Positions 36,726 through 46,279 of a DNA stretch of 64,000 nt are shown in pieces. The stretch covers positions 646,232 to 710,231 of the forward strand of contig NZ_CP010029.1 of NCBI RefSeq assembly GCF_001656035.1. The letters are read 5' to 3'. The translations under genes were made by a program, and so were the position numbers. The notes under the pieces are model-generated. The model saw only the letters and a program-made list of their open reading frames with translations. It searched no databases and was not told the origin of the DNA. How positions within the stretch are numbered: position 1 is the stretch's first letter; each line of letters opens with the position of its first letter. The stretch is from Yersinia entomophaga (GTDB taxonomy: Bacteria; Pseudomonadota; Gammaproteobacteria; Enterobacterales; Enterobacteriaceae).

Positions 36726-37732
36726 TGAATTGGTATCCGTGGTTAAACGCACCTTACCGCCAACTGGTCGGGCAACATATCGCCGGCCGTGGCCATCACG
36801 CCCTGCTGATCCATGCGCTGCCGGGCAACGGTGCCGATGCGCTGATTTACGGATTGAGCCGCTGGCTGATGTGCCAGAAACGTCAGGGAGAGAAAAGCTG
36901 TGGCGAATGTCACAGTTGCCGCCTGATGCTGGCTGGCAATCATCCGGACTGGCACGTCCTGTCGCCGGAAAAAGGCAAAAGCAGCATTGGCGTTGAACTG
37001 GTTCGGAACCTGATTGATACCCTTTATTCCCATGCTCAGCAGGGTGGAGCGAAAGTGGTCTGGCTGCCTCAGGCTGAATCCCTGACCGATGCGGCGGCCA
37101 ACGCCTTACTGAAAACGTTGGAAGAACCGCCGGAAAACACGTATTTCCTGCTGGGATGCTTTGAGCCTTCCCGCCTGTTACCAACGCTGCGTAGCCGCTG
37201 TTTTTACTGGCATCTGGCTTGCCCGGAAACCGCCTTGAGCATGCAGTGGCTGGGGCGGCAAATCAGCGCTGAGCCGGTCGCCATGCTCGCGGCGTTGCAG
37301 CTGAGCGAAGGCGCACCTATTGCGGCAGAGCAACTGTTGCAACCGGCGCAGTGGGCGCAACGAACGGCGCTGTGTCAGGCGCTGGTAGAGGCGTTAGCCC
37401 GTCAGGATTTGTTGTCACTGTTGCCGCAGTTGAATCAGGATAACGTTGCCGATCGTGTGTATTGGCTGTCTTCTTTATTGCTGGATGCGTTGAAATGGCA
37501 GCAGGGAGCAGGGAATTTTATCGTCAATCAGGATCAGCGCCCGTTGGTGCAACAATTGGCTGAGTCAGCTTCTATCGCCGTGTTGCTAAAATCGGCCAAT
37601 CAATGGCTGCACTGTCGCCATCAATTATCTTCAGTCGTCGGCGTGAACCGAGAGCTGTTACTCACTGAGCAGTTGCTCAATTGGGAAAACAGACTGTCTG
37701 GCGCCGATCGTACATTTTCTCATTCGTTGTAA
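36725..37732 (+). CDS. holB: HolB, DNA polymerase III delta' subunit
   Basis: The 335-residue clamp-loader subunit has the zinc module CGECHSCRLMLAGNHPDW, VELVRNLIDTLYSHAQQGGAKVVWL, LTDAAANALLKTLEEPPENTYFLLGC (the SRC-containing region follows at LPTLRSRCFYW). As usual for delta', the P-loop is degenerate. It helps open and load the beta clamp. The ATG at 36725 overlaps the tmk stop by one base and gives the family length of about 334. Confidence 0.95.
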   Translation: MNWYPWLNAPYRQLVGQHIAGRGHHALLIHALPGNGADALIYGLSRWLMCQKRQGEKSCGECHSCRLMLAGNHPDWHVLSPEKGKSSIGVELVRNLIDTLYSHAQQGGAKVVWLPQAESLTDAAANALLKTLEEPPENTYFLLGCFEPSRLLPTLRSRCFYWHLACPETALSMQWLGRQISAEPVAMLAALQLSEGAPIAAEQLLQPAQWAQRTALCQALVEALARQDLLSLLPQLNQDNVADRVYWLSSLLLDALKWQQGAGNFIVNQDQRPLVQQLAESASIAVLLKSANQWLHCRHQLSSVVGVNRELLLTEQLLNWENRLSGADRTFSHSL

Positions 37733-37747
37733 AAGAGTTTACTTATT

Positions 37748-38548
37748 ATGTTGTTAGTTGATTCCCATTGCCATCTGGACAGTTTGGATTATCAGGCGCT
37801 GCACACCAGCGTCGATGACGTGGTGGCTAAAGCCAAAGCGCGTGACGTCGGTTATATGTTGGCGGTGGCTACCACCTTGCCGGGTTTTCGTGCCATGACG
37901 GCAATGATCGGAGAACGTCCGGAAGTGGCGTTTTCCTGCGGCGTGCATCCGTTAAATCTGGAAGATGGCTATGATTTTGCCGAACTGCGCGCGTTGGCCG
38001 CAGCGGATAATGTCATCGCGATGGGAGAAACCGGGCTGGATTATTTCTACCAGCAGGACAATATTCCGTTGCAGCAGGCGTCTTTCCGTGAACACATTCG
38101 TATTGGCCGGGATCTGAATAAACCGGTTATTGTGCATACCCGAGATGCTCGCGTAGATACTCTGGCCATTCTGAAAGAAGAGCAGGCGCAGGAGTGCGGT
38201 GGGGTGCTGCATTGCTTTACTGAAGATATCGCGACGGCAGAAACCTTGTTGGACCTGGGTTTTTATATTTCCTTCTCCGGCATAGTCACCTTCCGTAATG
38301 CCGAGCAATTACGCGAAGTGGCTCGTTATGTGCCGCTGGATCGTATTCTGGTTGAAACAGATTCACCTTATCTGGCACCGGTTCCTCATCGGGGCAAAGA
38401 AAACCAGCCAGCCTATGTGCGTGATGTGGCGGAATACATGGCAGTGCTGAAGGGCATTAGTCTGGAAACGCTGGCCGAGGCCACCACGGCTAATTTCTGT
38501 CGACTGTTCCACCTGGATGATTTGGCACAATCTGCCACACTCAAATAG
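37748..38548 (+). CDS. ycfH: YcfH, TatD-family metal-dependent hydrolase
   Basis: The 266-residue protein is a TatD-like (beta/alpha)8 hydrolase. Metal ligands are visible: His-x-His in LLVDSHCHLDSL, Glu in AMGETGLDYFYQ, His in VIVHTRDA and GVLHCFTED, and Asp in LVETDSPYLAPVPHRGKEN. E. coli YcfH is a paralogue of the 3'-5' DNase TatD; the physiological substrate is not established. It is the last gene of the pabC-ycfH run, 15 bp after holB. A hairpin at 38604-38631 may end the transcript. Confidence 0.93.
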   Translation: MLLVDSHCHLDSLDYQALHTSVDDVVAKAKARDVGYMLAVATTLPGFRAMTAMIGERPEVAFSCGVHPLNLEDGYDFAELRALAAADNVIAMGETGLDYFYQQDNIPLQQASFREHIRIGRDLNKPVIVHTRDARVDTLAILKEEQAQECGGVLHCFTEDIATAETLLDLGFYISFSGIVTFRNAEQLREVARYVPLDRILVETDSPYLAPVPHRGKENQPAYVRDVAEYMAVLKGISLETLAEATTANFCRLFHLDDLAQSATLK

Positions 38549-38603
38549 AGCCTACGACGATAATTATTTTTAAGCTCGTAATTAATTCCCTAAGCGAGTA
38601 ATG

Positions 38604-38631
38604 TTTCCACCCGTTTTATTGTGGGTGGAAA
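38604..38631 (+). terminator. Possible terminator hairpin after ycfH
   Basis: TTTCCACCC (38604-38612) pairs perfectly with GGGTGGAAA (38623-38631) across a 10-nt loop, 55 bp past the ycfH stop. The following GGTTTC is a poor U-run, so termination is uncertain. Confidence 0.45.
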
Positions 38632-38730
38632 GGTTTCACTGACGTTTCTTTACAAAAAATAGCCTTTTTATACTGGATAAGGCATCTTCTTCAAAGAAAC
38701 GTGACTGTCATCAAACATTACGCAGGCTAT

Positions 38731-38775
38731 TTATTTTACTCTTCGTAATAATTAAAGGGGTGCTGTAGACACCCC
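38731..38775 (+). promoter_or_regulatory. ptsG control region: Mlc-like operator and leader stem-loop
   Basis: TTATTTTACTCTTCGTAATA, starting at 38731, is nearly the Mlc operator I recall at the E. coli ptsG P1 promoter (TTATTTTACTCTGTGTAATA). Just after it, GGGGTG...CACCCC (38757-38775) forms a leader stem-loop where E. coli has a comparable one. Mlc represses ptsG when glucose is absent. An inverted repeat ACGTTTCTTT / AAAGAAACGT also flanks the promoter at 38642-38651 and 38693-38702. Confidence 0.75.
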
Positions 38776-38846
38776 GATTCGCAAAGGCTTTACTCCCCCC
38801 TTTGTAACGCCAATAAAAAGCGAGAAGCAGTAAGAAAGCACTATTT

Positions 38847-38858
38847 ACTCAGGAGCAC
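38847..38858 (+). promoter_or_regulatory. Conserved SgrS pairing site and ribosome site of ptsG
   Basis: ACTCAGGAGCAC directly before the ptsG ATG (38867) is identical to the core of the E. coli ptsG leader that pairs with the small RNA SgrS and contains the Shine-Dalgarno sequence. Its conservation suggests that an SgrS-like RNA acts on this gene during sugar-phosphate stress. SgrS itself is not in the window. Confidence 0.7.
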
Positions 38859-38866
38859 TCTCAACT

Positions 38867-40300
38867 ATGTTTAAGAACGCATTTGCAAACCTGCAAAAAG
38901 TAGGTAAATCGCTAATGCTTCCGGTATCCGTACTCCCTATTGCAGGTATTCTGCTGGGTGTCGGTTCCGCGAATTTTAGCTGGCTACCTTCGGTAGTCTC
39001 TCATGTTATGGCAGAAGCGGGCGGTTCAGTCTTCGCCAATATGCCGTTGATCTTCGCTATTGGTGTAGCTTTAGGTTTTACCAATAACGACGGTGTTTCC
39101 GCATTGGCGGCGGTTGTAGCCTACGGCATCATGGTGAAAACCATGGCGGTTGTGGCTCCGCTGGTACTGCATCTGCCTCCTGAAGAGATTGCAGCCAAGC
39201 ATTTGGCCGATACCGGCGTGCTGGGCGGGATCATTGCAGGTGCGATTGCAGCCTATATGTTTAACCGCTTCTATCGTATTAAGTTGCCTGAGTATCTGGG
39301 CTTCTTCGCGGGTAAACGTTTCGTTCCGATTATCTCCGGCTTCACGGCGATCTTCTTGGGCGTAGCGCTGTCCTTCATCTGGCCACCAATCGGTACGGCG
39401 ATTCAGACTTTCTCCCAATGGGCAGCTTACCAAAACTCTGTAGTGGCCTTCGGCATCTACGGCGTAGTTGAGCGTTCGCTGGTACCTTTCGGTCTGCATC
39501 ACATCTGGAACGTTCCTTTCCAAATGCAAATTGGTGAATACACCAACGCAGCCGGCCAGGTATTCCACGGTGATATCCCACGTTATATGGCCGGTGACCC
39601 GACTGCGGGTAAACTGTCCGGTGGCTTCCTGTTTAAAATGTACGGCCTGCCAGCAGCGGCAATTGCGATTTGGCACTCAGCCAAGCCGGAAAACCGCGCT
39701 AAAGTCGGCGGTATCATGATTTCTGCGGCATTGACCTCGTTCCTGACCGGTATTACCGAGCCGATCGAGTTCTCCTTCATGTTCGTTGCGCCGATTCTGT
39801 ACGTTATCCACGCTATTCTGGCGGGTCTGGCTTTCCCAATCTGTATTCTGTTGGGTATGCGTGACGGCACCAGCTTCTCACACGGTCTGATCGACTTTGT
39901 GGTGTTGAGTGGTAACAGTAGCCGCATCTGGCTGTTCCCTCTGGTAGGTATCTGCTACGGTCTGGTGTACTACACCATCTTCCGCGTGCTGATTGCCAAA
40001 CTGGATCTGAAAACGCCGGGTCGCGAAGATAACTCTACCGAGCAAAACACTAAAGGCGGCACTGAGATGTCAGCTGCGCTGGTTCAAGCCTTCGGTGGCA
40101 AAGAGAACATCACCAATCTGGACGCCTGTATCACTCGTCTGCGCGTGAGCGTGGCGGATGTATCCAAGGTTGACCAGGCTGGTCTGAAGAAACTGGGTGC
40201 AGCGGGCGTAGTCGTGGCCGGTTCCGGCGTTCAGGCTATCTTCGGCACCAAATCTGATAACCTGAAAACGGATATGGACGAATACATTCGTAACCACTAA
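38867..40300 (+). CDS. ptsG: PtsG, glucose-specific PTS enzyme IICB
   Basis: The 477-residue protein (same length as E. coli) starts [33 protein letters not shown]. The IIC transport domain (about 1-390) has [12 protein letters not shown] and [23 protein letters not shown] linker leads to the IIB domain with the phosphorylated Cys in [16 protein letters not shown] (about 421) and the ending [15 protein letters not shown]. It imports and phosphorylates glucose at the inner membrane. Transcriptional and small-RNA control elements are conserved upstream, and a terminator follows 20 bp after the stop. Confidence 0.97.
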   Translation: MFKNAFANLQKVGKSLMLPVSVLPIAGILLGVGSANFSWLPSVVSHVMAEAGGSVFANMPLIFAIGVALGFTNNDGVSALAAVVAYGIMVKTMAVVAPLVLHLPPEEIAAKHLADTGVLGGIIAGAIAAYMFNRFYRIKLPEYLGFFAGKRFVPIISGFTAIFLGVALSFIWPPIGTAIQTFSQWAAYQNSVVAFGIYGVVERSLVPFGLHHIWNVPFQMQIGEYTNAAGQVFHGDIPRYMAGDPTAGKLSGGFLFKMYGLPAAAIAIWHSAKPENRAKVGGIMISAALTSFLTGITEPIEFSFMFVAPILYVIHAILAGLAFPICILLGMRDGTSFSHGLIDFVVLSGNSSRIWLFPLVGICYGLVYYTIFRVLIAKLDLKTPGREDNSTEQNTKGGTEMSAALVQAFGGKENITNLDACITRLRVSVADVSKVDQAGLKKLGAAGVVVAGSGVQAIFGTKSDNLKTDMDEYIRNH

Positions 40301-40320
40301 TTCAGGTCGGGGAGTGCAAA

Positions 40321-40346
40321 AAGGAGGCTTAGGCCTCCTTTTTTTA
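40321..40346 (+). terminator. Terminator of ptsG
   Basis: AAGGAGGC-TTAG-GCCTCCTT is a perfect 8-bp stem followed by TTTTT, 20 bp past the ptsG stop. Confidence 0.93.
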
Positions 40347-40563
40347 TGGGCTTTACCTTTGATTTCAACGTGTGATTCTGGCTGATGTTTCTTGTGGTCA
40401 GCGGGCGGTATTTTCCGACTCTCGCCAAGGGGAGGATAATTCACTGAGAAAACTGGGCGATTCTGCGGCACTTGCGCCGGAAATTGCTTAATGAGGTTGA
40501 AACAGATAGAAATTGTCGCTCATACTGCATGCACTGATTTTTCCCCTACGAAGGAAATATGTT

Positions 40564-40917
40564 ATGGCCGAAGAAACAATTTTCAGTAAAATTATCCGCC
40601 GTGAAATTCCGGCCGATGTGGTTTATCAGGATGAACTGGTTACGGCGTTTCGCGATATTGCGCCACAGGCTCCCACCCATATTCTTATTATTCCTAATAT
40701 ACTGATCCCTACGGTTAATGATGTCACCGTCGAACATGAAGCGGCGCTGGGGCGTATGATTACCGTTGCTGCAAAAATTGCAGAACAGGAAGGTATCTCC
40801 GAAGACGGTTACCGCTTGATTATCAACTGTAATCGTCACGGTGGTCAGGAGGTTTATCATATCCATATGCACCTGGTCGGCGGTCAGCCACTGGGGCCAC
40901 TGCTAAGTCGAAAATAA
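40564..40917 (+). CDS. hinT: HinT, purine nucleoside phosphoramidase (HIT family)
   Basis: The 117-residue protein has the HIT fold: [58 protein letters not shown] with the catalytic histidine triad H-x-H-x-H. It hydrolyses AMP-lysine and other adenosine phosphoramidates. The ATG at 40564 has GAAGGAAA upstream; the in-frame extension from 40513 is not conserved. In E. coli fhuE lies between ptsG and hinT; it is absent here. hinT heads the hinT-ycfL-lpoB-thiK-nagZ-ycfP run. Confidence 0.95.
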   Translation: MAEETIFSKIIRREIPADVVYQDELVTAFRDIAPQAPTHILIIPNILIPTVNDVTVEHEAALGRMITVAAKIAEQEGISEDGYRLIINCNRHGGQEVYHIHMHLVGGQPLGPLLSRK

Positions 40918-40999
40918 TTAAGCAATTTATAATTATTCGGTAAAGTGATGGCTCTGTGCATCGCGACTTTTCCGGTCATCGCTAAATCGAGGTATGCCT

Positions 41000-41389
41000 A
41001 TGCGCCGTTTCAAGGCGTTTTTACTGCCGGGAATGTTTCTGATTCCTGTTATCACTTTACTGGGCTGTAGCGCGCCGCAGGGTATCGCCGTTAACCAACG
41101 GCAGGCGGTTGTGATGGATTCGCCGGTTCTTACCGCCGGAATTCTGGCAGAGAAGCCGGCAATCTCGACGCTTTCGGGGCGGAGTATTGCAACATCAACT
41201 TTAATGAGCAGCAGCACCAAAGCCGTCACGGTGAATTATCGTTTCTACTGGTATGACGCTCAGGGGCTGGATTTGCTGCCGTTTGAAACGCCCCGAAAGG
41301 TCACGATAGGGCCAAACTCATCAGTCGATATTCAGTCAATCACCCCGAATCTGGATGCGCGCAGCGTGCGCCTCTATCTGTTTTTATAA
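41000..41389 (+). CDS. ycfL: YcfL-like outer-membrane lipoprotein
   Basis: The 129-residue protein has a lipoprotein signal peptide (MRRFKAFLLPGMFLIPVITLLGC, lipobox LLGC) and a small beta-rich domain with VNYRFYWYDAQGLDLLPFETPR and VTIGPNSSVDIQSITPN. This matches the DUF1425 domain of YcfL, encoded at this place in E. coli. Function is unknown. The second ATG (41000) is preferred over 40994 because the GAGG ribosome site lies only 1 nt before the first. Confidence 0.9.
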   Translation: MRRFKAFLLPGMFLIPVITLLGCSAPQGIAVNQRQAVVMDSPVLTAGILAEKPAISTLSGRSIATSTLMSSSTKAVTVNYRFYWYDAQGLDLLPFETPRKVTIGPNSSVDIQSITPNLDARSVRLYLFL

Positions 41390-41410
41390 TTGTGTTGTTG
41401 GAGTGGGATA

Positions 41411-41992
41411 ATGAAAAGGTATTTATTTGTGGCGTTGGCCGCGCTGGTGCTGACCGGTTGTCCTTCCCGGCCACCGGAGCCGACCGAGCAGCCTGCGACC
41501 ATTGAACCTATTACCCCGGTGCCACCGATTGAAACACCGCCACCGGCCGATAAAGTTCCTCAACCGCCTAAAGCTCCCCAGCCTATTGACTGGGCGGCTA
41601 GCGTAGAACCATTGGTGGCGCAAATGGTTAACGCCAACGATGTTGCCGCAGGCAGCGTTTTGTTGCTGGACAGCGTTAAAAATAATACCAACGGTGCCTT
41701 ACAGATCGGTAAAGCTACCGCCGCGCTGCATCAGGTATTGGCATCCAACAAGAAATTTGCCCTGATTCCGGCTGCGCAGTTAACCGCAGCGAAACAGACT
41801 TTAGGTCTGTCGGAGGAGGATAGCCTCGGTTCTCGCAGCAAAGCCATTGGTCTGGCACGTTACGTTAGCGCTCAATATGTGCTGTATAGCGACGTGAGCG
41901 GCGACGTGAAAGCGCCAGAGATCGATATGCAACTGATGTTGGTACAAACGGGCGAAATTATCTGGTCAGGTCATGGTAACGTACAGCGTTGA
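41411..41992 (+). CDS. lpoB: LpoB, penicillin-binding protein 1B activator
   Basis: The 193-residue protein has a lipoprotein signal (MKRYLFVALAALVLTGC), a Pro-rich disordered tether (SRPPEPTEQPATIEPITPVP... about residues 20-60) that spans the periplasm, and a globular domain with VLLLDSVKNNTNGALQI, AQYVLYSDVSGDVKAPEIDMQLMLVQTGEIIWSG. It binds the UB2H domain of PBP1B through peptidoglycan pores to stimulate synthesis. The ATG at 41411 follows GAGTGGGATA. Its 3' end overlaps thiK by 20 bp. Confidence 0.95.
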   Translation: MKRYLFVALAALVLTGCPSRPPEPTEQPATIEPITPVPPIETPPPADKVPQPPKAPQPIDWAASVEPLVAQMVNANDVAAGSVLLLDSVKNNTNGALQIGKATAALHQVLASNKKFALIPAAQLTAAKQTLGLSEEDSLGSRSKAIGLARYVSAQYVLYSDVSGDVKAPEIDMQLMLVQTGEIIWSGHGNVQR

Positions 41993-42857
41993 AGCGAGTC
42001 TGCGTGCCTTGATTGAAACTCGGATACCGGCGGTGAATACCGCCGGTTGCCATTTCAGCCCGGTATCCGGCCTAACTGGTGAAAGCTGGCGGATAACCGG
42101 GCAAAACTTCCAATGGCTGGCGCGGGAACACTCGGTCGCCAAAAGAGAATTAGGCGTTAATCGTCAGCGTGAGCAGCGTATCTTGCAGCAGATGTCGGCG
42201 CGTGCGTTATCTCCGCGAGTGATGATTGCCAATCAACACTGGCTGGTGGTGGAATGGCTGGATGGCGTGGTGGTCGAACCCCAGCAGTTCCTGCAACTGG
42301 CCGATCGAGGCACGTTGGCGGAATTGGTGGCGCGGCTGCATCAGGCTCCCCGTACCGGCTATCCGTTGAATATCCATCGACAATTACTCGGTTATAGCGA
42401 AAGAATGGATCCGTCCCGCCGCAGTGCGGACTGGTTGCGACTGCATAAACGCTTTATGGCGCAAAAACCGCCGCGTCCGCTGAATCTGGTTCCTTTGCAT
42501 ATGGATATTCACCCTGGAAATATTATCGAGACAAATTCTGGTCTGAGATTAATAGACTGGGAATATGCGGCAGACGGTGACGTGGCGTTGGAGTTGGCCG
42601 CGATGTTTCGGTTTAACGGTTGGGACAACGCGCGGCAGCAGGCGTTTTTACGCCAATATGGTCAGCAGCCGGGAGCCTATCAGGATATCGCCGCTTTGAC
42701 GCGGCAAATAGCACGCTGGTCTCCGTGGATCGATTATCTGATGCTGATGTGGTTTGAAGTGCGCTGGAAACAAACCGGCGAGATAGGTTTTTTGCAGTGG
42801 GCAGCGCCGCTGCGCCGACGATTTAATTTATCGGGTCTGGATTCATCCGCCGGATAA
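41973..42857 (+). CDS. thiK: ThiK, thiamine kinase
   Basis: The 294-residue protein has an aminoglycoside-phosphotransferase-like kinase fold with the catalytic loop LHMDIHPGNIIET and the metal-binding LIDWEYAADGDVALELAAMF, both close to E. coli ThiK (YcfN, 274 aa). The N-terminal lobe is more divergent. It phosphorylates thiamine in salvage. Position between lpoB and nagZ is as in E. coli. The start ATG lies inside the lpoB 3' end with CAGGTC just before it; a later start cannot be excluded. Confidence 0.88.
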   Translation: MVTYSVEASLRALIETRIPAVNTAGCHFSPVSGLTGESWRITGQNFQWLAREHSVAKRELGVNRQREQRILQQMSARALSPRVMIANQHWLVVEWLDGVVVEPQQFLQLADRGTLAELVARLHQAPRTGYPLNIHRQLLGYSERMDPSRRSADWLRLHKRFMAQKPPRPLNLVPLHMDIHPGNIIETNSGLRLIDWEYAADGDVALELAAMFRFNGWDNARQQAFLRQYGQQPGAYQDIAALTRQIARWSPWIDYLMLMWFEVRWKQTGEIGFLQWAAPLRRRFNLSGLDSSAG

Positions 42858-42889
42858 CAACATATTTTATTCAATGACGTGAGGTAGTT

Positions 42890-43922
42890 GTGGGTCCTGT
42901 CATGTTAGATGTTGCCAGCTACGAGCTGGATGCCGAAGAACGCGAAATCTTGCAGCATCCGCTGGTGGGTGGGCTGATTTTGTTTAGCCGTAACTTCCAC
43001 GATGCCGAACAGTTGCGTGAGCTGGTGCGACAGATTCGCGCGGCTTCCCGCGAGCGGCTGGTTGTGGCGGTCGATCAGGAAGGTGGGCGGGTGCAACGCT
43101 TTCGAGAAGGTTTTACACGTTTGCCTGCGGCGCAGTCCTTTGCGGCTCTCAACGATAAGGAAACCGCCGGGCGTTTAGCGCAAGAAGCCGGTTGGCTGAT
43201 GGCCTCGGAAATGATTGCCATGGATATTGATATCAGCTTTGCGCCGGTATTGGATATTGGCCACGTTAGCGCCGCTATCGGCGAGCGTTCATTCCACAGT
43301 GAGCCGCAAAAGGCGCTGGAAATGGCCGAACGCTTTATTTTAGGAATGCATAGCGCAGGCATGAAAACCACCGGAAAACACTTCCCCGGCCACGGTGCGG
43401 TGACCGCTGATTCCCATAAAGAGACGCCGAGAGATACGCGCCCACTGGCAGAAATCCGCGCACATGATATGGTTATATTCCGTGAGCTGATTCAGCGTAA
43501 CCTGCTGGATGCCATTATGCCTGCTCATGTGATCTACACCGATGCCGATCCGCGTCCGGCCAGTGGCTCGGCTTATTGGCTTCAGCAGGTATTGCGTCAG
43601 GAGCTCGGTTTTGAGGGCATTATTTTCTCTGACGACCTCTCGATGGAAGGCGCGGCGATCATGGGCAGCTATGCGGAACGCGGGCAGGCCTCTCTGGATG
43701 CTGGGTGTGACATGATTCTGGTGTGCAATAATCGTCAGGGGGCCGGTCAGCGTGCTGGATAACCTGTCTCCGGTCAAAGCAGACAAGCTGAGTCGGTTAT
43801 ATCATCGTGGGCAGTTCGGTCGCGAAGAGCTACTTGGCTCTCCACGCTGGCAGCAGGCCAATAAAGCGTTAACGGCGCTCAGCGAGCGGTGGGACACCCA
43901 TAAACAAGGGTTAGGGAACTAG
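42890..43922 (+). pseudogene. nagZ: nagZ, beta-N-acetylhexosaminidase, interrupted by a +1 frameshift
   Basis: From the GTG at 42890 (GAGGTAG upstream) the frame encodes NagZ through [17 protein letters not shown], then shifts at the GG of 43745-43746 and ends after AGQRAG at 43762. Removing one G restores [20 protein letters not shown] and reading to the TAG at 43920-43922, giving 343 residues (E. coli 341). The catalytic His-Asp loop ([14 protein letters not shown]) and nucleophile Asp ([10 protein letters not shown]) precede the break, but the last 53 residues, which complete the barrel, are lost. NagZ removes GlcNAc from muropeptides in cytosolic cell-wall recycling. Real mutation and sequencing error cannot be told apart here. 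Confidence 0.9.
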
Positions 43923-43974
43923 CACGTACCGGGGTGTGTCCGGTGCGATTTACCCTGTCGTAGCGAGGATAAAG

Positions 43975-44517
43975 ATGATCGTCTATTTACACGGTTTTGA
44001 TTCAACCAGTCCCGGCAATCACGAAAAGGTTCTGCAACTGCAGTTCATCGATCCGGATGTGCGTTTTATCAGCTACAGCACCTTACATCCCCGGCACGAT
44101 ATGCAGCATTTATTGAAGGAAGTGGACAAAGCCATTCAGCAGGGCGGTGACAGTCATCCTCTGATTTGTGGCGTCGGTTTAGGCGGGTTTTGGGCAGAAC
44201 GCATCGGTTTTCTATGTGGAATTCGGCAGGTGGCTTTTAACCCGAATCTGTTCCCACAGGAAAATATGAGCGGTAAAATCGACCGCCCGGAAGAGTATCT
44301 GGATATCGCGACCAAGTGCGTTCAGGATTTTCGTGAGAAAAACCGCGATCGTTGCTTAGCGGTGCTTTCCCGTCACGATGAGGCATTGGACAGTCAGCGC
44401 ACGGCGGCAGAATTGCATCCTTATTACGAAATTGTCTGGGATGAAAAGCAGGGGCACAAGTTTAAAGATCTTTCCGTTCACCTACAGCGGATCAAGGCAT
44501 TTAAAACTCTCGATTAA
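43975..44517 (+). CDS. ycfP: YcfP, UPF0227 alpha/beta-hydrolase-like protein
   Basis: The 180-residue protein (same length as E. coli YcfP) begins [20 protein letters not shown]. The region that carries the nucleophile in esterases reads [20 protein letters not shown]; in this family Ser of the G-x-S-x-G elbow is commonly replaced (here GVGLGG), so hydrolase activity is doubtful. Asp in RHDEALDS and His in KQGHKFKDL complete the fold. Function is unknown. The ATG at 43975 has GAGGATAAAG upstream. It is the last gene of the lpoB-thiK-nagZ run and is followed by a terminator. Confidence 0.92.
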   Translation: MIVYLHGFDSTSPGNHEKVLQLQFIDPDVRFISYSTLHPRHDMQHLLKEVDKAIQQGGDSHPLICGVGLGGFWAERIGFLCGIRQVAFNPNLFPQENMSGKIDRPEEYLDIATKCVQDFREKNRDRCLAVLSRHDEALDSQRTAAELHPYYEIVWDEKQGHKFKDLSVHLQRIKAFKTLD

Positions 44518-44537
44518 CATTTTTTTCTCATACTCGA

Positions 44538-44580
44538 GCCCCGAAGCGATCGTTTTTTGACGGTAACTTCGGGCTTTTTC
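44538..44580 (+). terminator. Terminator after ycfP
   Basis: CCCGAAG (44540-44546) pairs with CTTCGGG (44667 offset in the same hairpin, 44567-44573) across a 20-nt loop and is followed by CTTTTTC, about 20 bp past the ycfP stop. Confidence 0.75.
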
Positions 44581-44710
44581 TTTCCCAAAGCCATCGGTAA
44601 ACGGTGATTTTGGGTAAAAAAGTCTGAAATTATTAAACTGTGACCTGTCGCTAACTATTTGAATATTCTTCTAGAAAAAATCCTCCCGCCGCGTCTTTCA
44701 GCAAAATAAA

Positions 44711-44724
44711 TTGATATATATCAA
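44711..44724. promoter_or_regulatory. Perfect FNR box upstream of ndh
   Basis: TTGATATATATCAA matches the FNR consensus TTGAT-N4-ATCAA exactly. It lies 136 bp before the ndh start. In E. coli FNR represses ndh without oxygen, so this site suggests the same control. Confidence 0.88.
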
Positions 44725-44859
44725 TTTTGGTATGACCAAATAACCCTGCATGATATTCTGCGGTCAGATAATTGAATTTACTCAAGCGAACCCTATGTTA
44801 TCTAAGGATATTATTCATTTACCCTTAGCTAACAATTGGTTCACATTTAGGGGGTCATT

Positions 44860-46164
44860 TTGACAACGCCAAAGAAAAAAATCGTTATTATTGGTGGTGG
44901 TGCCGGCGGACTGGAACTGGCGACCAGCCTGGGCCATAAACTGGGTCGCAGTAAAAAAGCGGAGATTGTTCTGGTCGATCGCAACCACAGTCATTTGTGG
45001 AAACCATTGTTGCACGAAGTGGCAACTGGCTCTCTAGATGACGGGGTTGATGCGCTGAGCTACCTGGCTCATGCTCGTAATCACCATTTCAATTTCCAAC
45101 TGGGTTCATTAACCAATATTAATCGGGAAACCAAAACCGTCAGCCTGGCCAAAATCTGCGATGAGCAGGGCGACGTGCTGGTGACCGAGCGTGAATTGTC
45201 TTATGACATTCTGGTGATGGCGTTGGGCAGTACATCCAATGATTTCGGTACGCCGGGCGTGAAGGAAAACTGTATTTTCCTGGATAACCCGCATCAGGCT
45301 CATCGTTTCCACAACGAAATGCTGAATCTGTTCCTGAAGTATTCCGCTCAGCCGGGTGAAAAAGGCAAGGTTAACATTGCTATCGTTGGCGGCGGTGCAA
45401 CCGGCGTTGAGCTGTCTGCCGAGCTGCATAACGCAGTTAAACAGCTGCACAGCTATGGTTTCGAAGGTTTGGACAATCAGGCGCTGAACGTGACGCTGGT
45501 GGAAGCTGGTGAGCGCATTCTTCCTGCGCTGCCACCGCGTATTTCCGCTGCGGCTCATCAGGAACTGACCAAGCTGGGCGTGCGTGTATTGACCAAAACC
45601 ATGGTGACTAGTGCAGACAGTCAAGGTCTGAATACCAAAGACGGCGAATTGATCAACGCTGACCTCATGGTGTGGGCGGCGGGTATCAAAGCGCCTGACT
45701 TTATGAAAGATATCGCCGGGCTGGAAACCAACCGTATCAATCAGTTAGTGGTTGAACCAACGTTGCAAACCACTCGCGATCCCAACATTTTCGCTATCGG
45801 CGACTGTGCCTCTTGCCCGCAGCCTAACGGCGGTTTTGTGCCTCCGCGCGCGCAGTCGGCTCACCAGATGGCCAGCCGTTGCTACAGCAACATTCTGGCG
45901 TTGCTGAATGGTCAAAGTCTGAAACCTTACGTGTATAAAGACCACGGCTCATTGGTTTCCCTGTCTAAATTCAGCACCGTTGGCAGCCTGATGGGTAACT
46001 TGATGCGCGGTTCAATGATGGTGGAAGGGCGTGTGGCGCGAGTGGTATATATCTCCCTGTATCGTATGCATCAGGTAGCGTTACATGGCTACACCAAAAC
46101 CGGCCTGATGATGTTGGTAGGCGGGATTAACCGGGTGATTCGCCCTCGGTTAAAACTGCATTAA
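44860..46164 (+). CDS. ndh: Ndh, type II NADH:quinone oxidoreductase
   Basis: The 434-residue flavoprotein has the FAD-binding [19 protein letters not shown], the NADH-binding [21 protein letters not shown], the FAD segment [14 protein letters not shown], and the C-terminal basic amphipathic region that binds the membrane. It oxidises NADH and reduces quinone without pumping protons. The start is TTG at 44860 with TTAGGGGG about 6 nt upstream; E. coli ndh also begins with TTG as I recall. A terminator follows at 46248. Confidence 0.97.
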   Translation: MTTPKKKIVIIGGGAGGLELATSLGHKLGRSKKAEIVLVDRNHSHLWKPLLHEVATGSLDDGVDALSYLAHARNHHFNFQLGSLTNINRETKTVSLAKICDEQGDVLVTERELSYDILVMALGSTSNDFGTPGVKENCIFLDNPHQAHRFHNEMLNLFLKYSAQPGEKGKVNIAIVGGGATGVELSAELHNAVKQLHSYGFEGLDNQALNVTLVEAGERILPALPPRISAAAHQELTKLGVRVLTKTMVTSADSQGLNTKDGELINADLMVWAAGIKAPDFMKDIAGLETNRINQLVVEPTLQTTRDPNIFAIGDCASCPQPNGGFVPPRAQSAHQMASRCYSNILALLNGQSLKPYVYKDHGSLVSLSKFSTVGSLMGNLMRGSMMVEGRVARVVYISLYRMHQVALHGYTKTGLMMLVGGINRVIRPRLKLH

Positions 46165-46247
46165 TAGCCTGAAGTTCAGTATTCGCTTAGCGAATCGGAT
46201 ACCCGGAAATTGAGTTCTGGGAAGTTAAAACTCGTAGTAGCACAGAG

Positions 46248-46279
46248 AACCGTCGTCACAGTGTGGCGGCGGTTTTTTG
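46248..46279 (+). terminator. Terminator of ndh
   Basis: AACCGTCGTCACA pairs, with two G-T wobbles, with TGTGGCGGCGGTT and is followed by TTTTTTG, about 85 bp past the ndh stop. Confidence 0.85.
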
